Part shown: positions 4,813 through 9,555 of the stretch, piece by piece
How positions within the stretch are numbered: position 1 is the first letter of the stretch
Layout of the letters: the number at the start of each line of letters is the position of its first letter
Assembly (NCBI GenBank): GCA_030151985.1
Contig: JASLDZ010000191.1
Coordinates: 1-9,555, forward strand
DNA from: Caulobacteraceae bacterium
GTDB lineage: Bacteria; Pseudomonadota; Alphaproteobacteria; Caulobacterales; Caulobacteraceae
Length of the DNA stretch: 9,555 nt
Direction of reading: 5' to 3'
Translations under genes and position numbers: made by a program
The notes under the pieces: model-generated
The model's input: the letters and a program-made list of their open reading frames with translations, nothing else
What the model was told of the DNA's origin: nothing
Database searches by the model: none

Positions 4813-6597
4813 ATGACCGCCGTCCCCCGCGAGAGCCCGCTGCAGCGCCTGTTCCTCGGCCGCTTCCCGGCCAAGGGGGTGGTGTGGTTCTCCGTGCCCG
4901 GCGGCCAGCCGCTGTACGCCGCGGGGTCGCCGGCCGACGCGCTCTACCTCGTGCGCAGCGGGCGGCTGGCGGTGACGCAGTCGTCCGAAGGGCGTCCGCC
5001 GCAGGTGCTGGGCATCGTGCGCCCCGGCGAGCCGGTCGGCGAGATGGCGCTGATCGCCGGCACCCATCACACCTCCACCGTCGTGGCGCTCCGCGACAGC
5101 GAGGTGCTGGCGCTTCCCCGCGAGCAGTTCCTGGTGGAGGCGCGCCGGCGCCCGATGCTGCTGGCCGAGCTGGCCCGCCTGTCGATGCTGCGCGCCCGCA
5201 TGAACGCCCGCACGGCGACCGACGGCTCCAGCCACGCGGGCGAGCCCACGGTGTTCGGCTTCCTGGGACTGGTCGAGGCGGCCGGCGTGCGCGCGGTCGT
5301 GGAGCGGCTGGCGCGGCGGTTGCGGGGCTCTGGCCTGAGCGTCGCCGTCGTGGGCGGCGAGGCGCTGCGCCAGTCCAGCGAATGGTTCTCCGCGCTCGAA
5401 CAGGCGCACGACTTCGTGCTGCTGGCCGCCGAGGCGCCCGAGGCGGAGTGGCGGCGCGTCTGCGCGCGCCAGGTCGACCAGCTGTTCCTCGTCGCGCGCC
5501 AGGGCGTGGCACCCTCCCCCGACGCGCGGGTGCGGGCGGACGAGGCGGCGATGCCCAACCGCCCCGTCGAGCTGATCCTGACGCGCGCGGGAGACGCGGC
5601 GCGCACGCGCAAGGCGCAGGGCTGGTTGGACACGCTGGGCTGCGCGCGGCTGCACCAGCTGCGCGACGGGTCGGAGGTCGACCTCGCCCGCCTGACGCGG
5701 CTCCTGACCGGCCGCGCGGTGGGGCTGGTGCTCTCCGGCGGCGGCGCGCGCGCCTACGCCCACGTCGGCGTGCTGCGGGCGCTGCGCGAGGGCGGCGTGC
5801 CGGTCGACCAGATCGGCGGCGCCTCCATGGGCGCCATCGTGGGCGCCGGCGTGTGCCTGGGCTGGGACCCCCACGAACTGGACGCCCGCATGCGCGCCGC
5901 CTTCGTCGCCTCCAACCCCGTGGGCGACATGGCCCTGCCGATGATCGCGCTCAGCGGCGGCCGGCGCGTGAAGATGCGGCTGAAGGACCACTTCGAGGAC
6001 GTGGAGTTCGCCGACCTCGACCTGCCGTTCTTCTGCGTCTCCTCCAACCTCACCACCGGCCTGCCGCAGGTGCACGACCGGGGCGTGGTGCGCCACGCGC
6101 TGCGCGCCTCCTGCGCGCTGCCGGGGATCATGCCCCCCGTGGTGGTCGACGGCGAGGTGCTGGTGGACGGGGGCGTGCTGCGCAACCTCCCCACCGACAT
6201 CATGCGCGAGCGCTGTCGCGGCCCTGTCGTCGGCGTGGACGTGGCCCTGACCGAAGACCTCTCCGCCGCCGACGTCGAGCGGCCGCCGTCGCTTTGGGCC
6301 TTCCTCGCGTCCGGCGCCTGGCGGCGCGGCCCGCCGCTGGTGTCGCTCCTGATCCGCTCGGCGACGGTGACGACGCACCGCGAGTTCGCCGCCGCGCGCG
6401 AGGCGTCCGACATGCTGATCGCGCCGATGATCGACGGCGTGGGCCTGCAGGACTGGAAGTCGTACGACCGCGCCGTGGAGGCCGGCTACCGCTCGGCCAG
6501 CGAGGCGCTGGAGAAGCTCGACCGCCCGCTCACCGACCTGCGCCGCCCCCGCGAGGCGACAGCCGACATCCCGATGCTGGAGGAGGTGTCGAGCTGA
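4813..6597 (+). CDS. Patatin-like phospholipase with N-terminal cyclic-nucleotide-binding-like domain (NTE/RssA type)
   Basis: A 594-residue protein with three parts. Residues about 10-125 form a CRP-like beta-roll, with the cassette core PGEPVGEMAL followed by HHTSTV, where the arginine that contacts the cyclic phosphate in CRP is replaced by His86. Residues about 140-285 form the middle domain typical of bacterial NTE-like proteins, including an EQAHDFVLLAAEAPEAEWRR stretch. Residues about 292-470 form the patatin hydrolase: glycine-rich oxyanion loop SGGGARAYAHVG, nucleophile elbow GASMG (Ser338) and DGG (Asp452), the Ser-Asp dyad. It should hydrolyse phospholipid or lysophospholipid ester bonds. 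No signal peptide is seen, so a cytoplasmic or membrane-associated place is likely. The ATG at 4813 was chosen because the domain begins there; an upstream in-frame ATG at 4723 would add 30 Arg-rich residues and read through the regulatory region. No good Shine-Dalgarno is present. The reductase gene follows 55 bp downstream. Confidence 0.92.
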   Translation: MTAVPRESPLQRLFLGRFPAKGVVWFSVPGGQPLYAAGSPADALYLVRSGRLAVTQSSEGRPPQVLGIVRPGEPVGEMALIAGTHHTSTVVALRDSEVLALPREQFLVEARRRPMLLAELARLSMLRARMNARTATDGSSHAGEPTVFGFLGLVEAAGVRAVVERLARRLRGSGLSVAVVGGEALRQSSEWFSALEQAHDFVLLAAEAPEAEWRRVCARQVDQLFLVARQGVAPSPDARVRADEAAMPNRPVELILTRAGDAARTRKAQGWLDTLGCARLHQLRDGSEVDLARLTRLLTGRAVGLVLSGGGARAYAHVGVLRALREGGVPVDQIGGASMGAIVGAGVCLGWDPHELDARMRAAFVASNPVGDMALPMIALSGGRRVKMRLKDHFEDVEFADLDLPFFCVSSNLTTGLPQVHDRGVVRHALRASCALPGIMPPVVVDGEVLVDGGVLRNLPTDIMRERCRGPVVGVDVALTEDLSAADVERPPSLWAFLASGAWRRGPPLVSLLIRSATVTTHREFAAAREASDMLIAPMIDGVGLQDWKSYDRAVEAGYRSASEALEKLDRPLTDLRRPREATADIPMLEEVSS

Positions 6598-6652
6598 GCT
6601 TGCGGCCGCGCTCGATCCAAGCGACGTTCAGATCAGCGAGGGAGCGACACGC

Positions 6653-7705
6653 ATGGCGGACGGCGACAAGGGTCAGGTGCTGGTCACCGGCGGCTCGGGC
6701 TACATCGGCGGCTGGTGCGTCGCCAAGGCGCTGGACGCCGGCCACGACGTGCGCGCCACCCTGCGCTCGCTCAAGCGCGAGGACGAGGTCCGCAAGACGA
6801 TCGCCACCGTCTCGCCCGCCGCCGCCGACCCCAAGCGCCTGACCTTCCACGCCGCGACCCTGACGGAGGACTCAGGGTGGGGCGAGGCCGTCTCCGGCTG
6901 CCGCTACGTGCTGCACGTCGCCTCGCCGATCCCCGACAAGCCGCCCAAGGACGAGCAGGAGCTGATCGGCCCCGCCCGCGAGGGCGCGCTGCGCGTGCTG
7001 AAGGCGGCGGTGGACTCGGCGGTCGAGCGGGTGGTGATGACCTCCTCCATGGCCGCCATCGCCTACGGCCACCCGGCGCAGCGCTACGTCTCCGGCCCGC
7101 CCTTCACCGAGGCGGACTGGACCGACCCGACGCAGAAGGACGCCACCGCCTACGTCCGCTCCAAGACCATCGCCGAGAAGGCGGCGCGCGACTTCATGGC
7201 CGAGCACGGCGCCGCGACGCAGTTCGCCACCGTCAACCCCGCCGCGGTGCTGGGGCCGGTGATGGGGAAGGACTACTCGCCGTCGGTGCTGATCGTGGAG
7301 CGCATCCTGAAGGGCGCCCTGCCCGGCCTGCCGCGCATCGGCTTCTGCGTGGTGGACGTGCGCGACGTCGCCGACCTGCACCTCCTGGCCATGACCAAAC
7401 CGGAAGCCGCGGGCGGCCGCTTCCCCGCCGGCGGCGACTTCATGTGGTTCGAGGACGTGGCGCAGACGCTGAAGCGCGAGCTCCCCACTTCCGAAACCGG
7501 CAAGATCCCCACCCGCCGCCTGCCCGACGCCCTGCTGCGCATCGCGTCCCTGTTCGACCCGCAGGTTCGCGGCATCATCAACGAGGTCGGCCGCCGTCGC
7601 GAGATGAGCTCCGCCGCGAGCCTGGAGCTGGGCTGGACGCCGAAACCCCCGGCGCAGACGCTGATGGATACGGCGCGGAGCCTGAAGGCGGTGGGCGCGG
7701 TCTAG
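6653..7705 (+). CDS. Extended short-chain dehydrogenase/reductase (dihydroflavonol/cinnamoyl-CoA reductase-like)
   Basis: A 350-residue NAD(P)-dependent reductase of the extended SDR family. It starts with a Rossmann glycine motif TGGSGYIGG (12-20). Cofactor-binding strands follow through HVASPIP (88-94), then the catalytic serine in MTSSMAA (129-135) and the YVRSK motif (Y167, K171). RATLRS (34-39), directly after the second strand, has basic residues that favour NADPH. The sequence resembles dihydroflavonol 4-reductase-like aldehyde and ketone reductases of bacteria; these reduce varied carbonyl compounds, and the substrate cannot be told. Start ATG has a clear Shine-Dalgarno (AGGGAG, 6639-6644, 8 nt away). 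It lies 55 bp after the phospholipase gene with no terminator between, so cotranscription is likely. Its TAG stop shares the tetranucleotide CTAG (7702-7705) with the stop of the converging vapC. Confidence 0.9.
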   Translation: MADGDKGQVLVTGGSGYIGGWCVAKALDAGHDVRATLRSLKREDEVRKTIATVSPAAADPKRLTFHAATLTEDSGWGEAVSGCRYVLHVASPIPDKPPKDEQELIGPAREGALRVLKAAVDSAVERVVMTSSMAAIAYGHPAQRYVSGPPFTEADWTDPTQKDATAYVRSKTIAEKAARDFMAEHGAATQFATVNPAAVLGPVMGKDYSPSVLIVERILKGALPGLPRIGFCVVDVRDVADLHLLAMTKPEAAGGRFPAGGDFMWFEDVAQTLKRELPTSETGKIPTRRLPDALLRIASLFDPQVRGIINEVGRRREMSSAASLELGWTPKPPAQTLMDTARSLKAVGAV

Positions 7706-8103
7706 GGAACCAGTGGGATGCCGGCCTTGGGCGCCGCGGCGATCAGGGCTTGGTCCCGCGTGGCGAGCGCGCCGCCTGTGCGGATCGCCAGTTCGAGGTA
7801 GGCCGCGTCATAGATGGTCAGTTGGAAACGGTCGGACACAGCGAACAGCGGAGATAAAAGCGAGGTCGGCGCATCCAGCTCTATGTTGAGCGCGCGCAAT
7901 CGTCGAAGCCCTTCGTCGCGAAACGTGGGCGTGATCAATCCGCGCCGCACGTGATGGCGCAAGGCGCTGGCGATCTCATGCCAGAAGATGACTGGCGCGA
8001 CCAAGCCGGAGCGCGCCGTGTCGAGGTTCCCCGCCGTCTCCGCGTCCACTTCGGCGTTCAAAACGAGTTCAACGGCGAAAGACGCGTCGAGAACCGTGCT
8101 CAA
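7702..8103 (-). CDS. vapC: VapC-family PIN-domain ribonuclease toxin (TTG start)
   Basis: A 133-residue PIN-domain protein, the normal length for VapC. The acidic quartet that binds the divalent metal is in place: D6 (VLDASFA), E43 (WHEIASAL), D99 (IYDAAYLELA) and D117 (ATRDQAL). VapC toxins cut specific RNAs, often tRNA, when freed from their antitoxin. The start is TTG at 8103-8101, overlapping the antitoxin stop as TTGA, with GAGGG 9 nt upstream; no other start precedes the first catalytic Asp. The gene converges on the reductase gene with a 4-bp overlap of stop codons. Base composition is clearly less GC-rich than the flanking genes (several TTG, TTT, AAA-type codons), suggesting acquisition by transfer. 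Confidence 0.9.
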   Translation of the reverse strand: MSTVLDASFAVELVLNAEVDAETAGNLDTARSGLVAPVIFWHEIASALRHHVRRGLITPTFRDEGLRRLRALNIELDAPTSLLSPLFAVSDRFQLTIYDAAYLELAIRTGGALATRDQALIAAAPKAGIPLVP

Positions 8104-8345
8104 AAGCGACGGCCCTCACGGATCGAGGCGACGATTTCCTCCGTCGAGATAGGAGGAAGATCGCGTTTCGCCTCGTCCATCTCCCGCAGCACGGCCGCGA
8201 TCTCTTCGCGCGAGGGCTTGCGCCGAGCGGGCTGGAGCGTCGCGACGGCGCGCCCGTGGCGCGTAATGACCACCTCCTCGCCGCCTTCGGCACGGTCAAT
8301 CAACTCGGAAAGCCTGTCCTTCGCCTCCGCCACGCCCACGTTCAT
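8100..8345 (-). CDS. vapB: Phd/YefM-type antitoxin of the VapBC module
   Basis: An 81-residue antitoxin. The N terminus (MNVGVAEAKDRLSELIDRA, then VVITRHGRAVATLQP at 26-40) is the Phd/YefM DNA-binding fold that autoregulates such modules. The C-terminal half (about 45-81, ending IREGRRF) is charged and would wrap the VapC toxin. The ATG at 8345 has GAGG 8 nt upstream and gives the canonical N terminus; an ATG further upstream (8456) would add 37 residues that run through the promoter and the start of fumC, so it was rejected. The stop overlaps the vapC TTG start, the usual antitoxin-first coupled order. An inverted repeat and a sigma70-like promoter lie directly upstream. Composition is lower in GC than the neighbours. 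Confidence 0.9.
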   Translation of the reverse strand: MNVGVAEAKDRLSELIDRAEGGEEVVITRHGRAVATLQPARRKPSREEIAAVLREMDEAKRDLPPISTEEIVASIREGRRF

Positions 8346-8358
8346 CGTCGTCGCCTCT

Positions 8359-8374
8359 GGCCAGACTTCTGGCC
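8359..8374. promoter_or_regulatory. Candidate VapBC operator (inverted repeat)
   Basis: GGCCAG (8359-8364) and CTGGCC (8369-8374) are perfect inverted arms around ACTT. In addition TCTGGCC occurs as a direct repeat at 8356 and 8368, 12 bp apart. The site covers the predicted transcription start of vapBC and lies 14 bp from the antitoxin start, the expected place for autorepression by a VapBC complex. Because fumC starts 41 bp away on the other strand, occupancy could also affect fumC. Confidence 0.6.
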
Positions 8375-8376
8375 GG

Positions 8377-8405
8377 ATAGTAGGACCAGCGCGCCGCCCG
8401 CGCAA
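8377..8405 (-). promoter_or_regulatory. Sigma70-like promoter of vapBC
   Basis: On the minus strand TTGCGC (8405-8400) is followed after exactly 17 bp by TACTAT (8382-8377). Transcription would start near 8370, inside the inverted repeat, giving a leader of about 25 nt that includes the Shine-Dalgarno. The -35 element touches the fumC Shine-Dalgarno (ACGGAG, 8405-8410). Confidence 0.55.
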
Positions 8406-8415
8406 CGGAGCCCCC

Positions 8416-9555
8416 ATGTCCGCCACCCGCACCGAGACCGACACCTTCGGCCCCATCGAGGTGGCGTCCGACCGTTACTGGGGCGCGCAGAGCCAGCGGT
8501 CGATCGGCAACTTCAGGATCGGCTGGGAGAAGCAGCCCGAGAGCGTCGTCCGGGCGCTGGGCGTGGTGAAGCGGGCGGCCGCCGAGGCGAACATGGCGCT
8601 CGGCAAGCTGGACCCGGCGATCGGCGAGGTGATCGTTAAAGCGGCGCAGGAGGTGATCGACGGGAAGCTCCCCGACCACTTCCCGCTCGTGGTCTGGCAG
8701 ACGGGCTCGGGCACCCAGTCCAACATGAACGCCAACGAGGTAATCTCGAACCGGGCGATCGAGATGCTGGGCGGCGAGATGGGCTCCAAGAAGCCTGTCC
8801 ACCCCAACGACCACGTGAACATGAGCCAGTCGTCCAACGACACCTACCCCACGGCCATGCACGTCGCCTGCGCGGGCGAGGTCGCCTACCGCCTCATGCC
8901 GGCGCTGGAGCACCTGCATGCGGCGCTGAACGCCAAGTCTCAGCAGTTCGCCCACATCATCAAGATCGGCCGCACCCACACCCAGGACGCGACGCCGCTG
9001 ACGCTCGGACAGGAGTTCGGCGGCTACGCCCACCAGGTCGCCATGGGCGTGCGGCGCATCAAGGAGAGCCTCTACGGCCTCTACGAGCTGGCGCAGGGGG
9101 GCACGGCGGTCGGCACGGGCCTGAACGCGCCCGCGGGCTTTGCGGAAAAGGTGGCCGAGCGGATCGCCGCCATCACCCGCCTGCCCTTCGTCACCGCCCC
9201 CAACAAGTTCGAGGCGCTGGCGGCGCACGACGCCATGGTGTTCGCGCACGGGGCGATCAACACGACGGCCGCCAGCCTGTTCAAGATCGCCAACGACATC
9301 CGCTTCCTGGGCAGCGGCCCCCGCTCGGGATTGGGCGAGCTGGCGCTGCCGGAGAACGAGCCGGGCTCGTCCATCATGCCGGGCAAGGTGAACCCGACGC
9401 AGGCCGAGGCGCTGACGATGGTCTGCACCCGCGTGTTCGGTAACGAGACGACCATGACCATGGCGGGCGCTAGCGGCCACTTCGAGCTGAACGTCTTCAA
9501 CCCGGTGATGGCCTACAGCTTCCTGCAGTCGGCCGTGCTGCTGGGCGACGCGGCG
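8416..9555 (+). CDS. fumC: Class II fumarate hydratase FumC (3' truncated at window edge)
   Basis: Catalyses the reversible hydration of fumarate to L-malate in the TCA cycle; class II enzymes are iron-free cytoplasmic homotetramers. The frame stays open from the ATG at 8416 to the window end (380 codons), so about 80-85 residues of a usual 460-465 are missing. Active-site elements are all present: TGSGTQSNMNANEV (96-109), SSNDT (139-143), THTQDATP (187-194) with the catalytic His188, and the fumarase/aspartase signature GSSIMPGKVNPTQ (317-329), whose mobile loop carries the catalytic Ser. The numbering of these residues agrees with E. coli FumC as I recall it, so no indels are apparent. Residues such as GSGTQSN and GSSIMPGKVNPTQ are also seen in aspartase, but the close fit to FumC favours fumarase. 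The Shine-Dalgarno ACGGAG lies 5 nt upstream of the ATG. The upstream region is shared with the divergent vapBC module. Confidence 0.97.
   Translation, partial: MSATRTETDTFGPIEVASDRYWGAQSQRSIGNFRIGWEKQPESVVRALGVVKRAAAEANMALGKLDPAIGEVIVKAAQEVIDGKLPDHFPLVVWQTGSGTQSNMNANEVISNRAIEMLGGEMGSKKPVHPNDHVNMSQSSNDTYPTAMHVACAGEVAYRLMPALEHLHAALNAKSQQFAHIIKIGRTHTQDATPLTLGQEFGGYAHQVAMGVRRIKESLYGLYELAQGGTAVGTGLNAPAGFAEKVAERIAAITRLPFVTAPNKFEALAAHDAMVFAHGAINTTAASLFKIANDIRFLGSGPRSGLGELALPENEPGSSIMPGKVNPTQAEALTMVCTRVFGNETTMTMAGASGHFELNVFNPVMAYSFLQSAVLLGDAA

Noticed and set aside
4795..6378. Long open frame on the minus strand opposite the phospholipase gene
   Set aside because: Its His/Gln/Arg/Ala-rich composition is typical of antisense shadows in GC-rich DNA; no motif is seen, and the plus-strand gene has complete family motifs.
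8346..8456. 37-residue N-terminal extension of VapB
   Set aside because: It would cover the vapBC promoter and operator and part of fumC; the ATG at 8345 gives the canonical Phd/YefM start.
1..9555. tRNA, rRNA, CRISPR array or insertion sequence
   Set aside because: No tRNA-like cloverleaf, regularly spaced repeat array, terminal inverted repeats with a transposase, or rRNA-like segment was seen on either strand.

Overview
The window is very GC-rich, densely coded chromosomal DNA, most likely from an alphaproteobacterium. Support for that comes from the alphaproteobacterial look of the FtsW, MurG and class II fumarase proteins, an HpnL-type membrane protein, a TTAACCAT (CtrA-type) box and GANTC (CcrM-type) sites upstream of ftsW, and paired hairpins with a CTTGA loop. 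A Caulobacterales-like host is possible, but the genus cannot be fixed from the sequence alone.

Layout. Positions 1-93 hold the last 30 codons of a plus-strand membrane protein. It converges on a minus-strand block that reads, in transcription order, ftsW (4633-3455), murG (3458-2343), a ferritin-like diiron protein (2282-1281) and an hpnL-like flippase-type membrane protein (1084-101). ftsW and murG overlap at a TTGA junction and are the division and peptidoglycan core. The usual division/cell-wall (dcw) neighbours murD and murC are absent on either side, so the cluster looks split here. Between the diiron gene and the hpnL-like gene is a 120-bp inverted pair of palindromes (REPIN-like). It is followed by a strong Shine-Dalgarno sequence, an 11-codon leader ORF and an ATGA overlap into the hpnL-like gene.

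The 179-bp region 4634-4812 separates ftsW from a divergent plus-strand gene for a patatin-like phospholipase with an N-terminal cyclic-nucleotide-binding-like domain (4813-6597). It contains the CtrA-like box, two GANTC sites, a perfect 8-bp dyad and a small hairpin in the ftsW leader. An extended short-chain dehydrogenase/reductase (6653-7705) follows 55 bp after the phospholipase gene and may be cotranscribed with it.

A visibly less GC-rich vapBC toxin-antitoxin module (minus strand, 8345-7702) sits tail-to-tail with the reductase. Its operator and promoter lie in the 70-bp gap before fumC (8416 to window end, truncated on the right).

No rRNA, tRNA, CRISPR array or insertion sequence was seen, and no gene-free stretch exceeds 300 bases. 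I did not find an obviously new multi-gene system. The observations most worth a second look are the REPIN/leader-ORF arrangement before the hpnL-like gene, the split dcw cluster with a cell-cycle-type promoter, and the VapBC control region embedded in the fumC upstream region.
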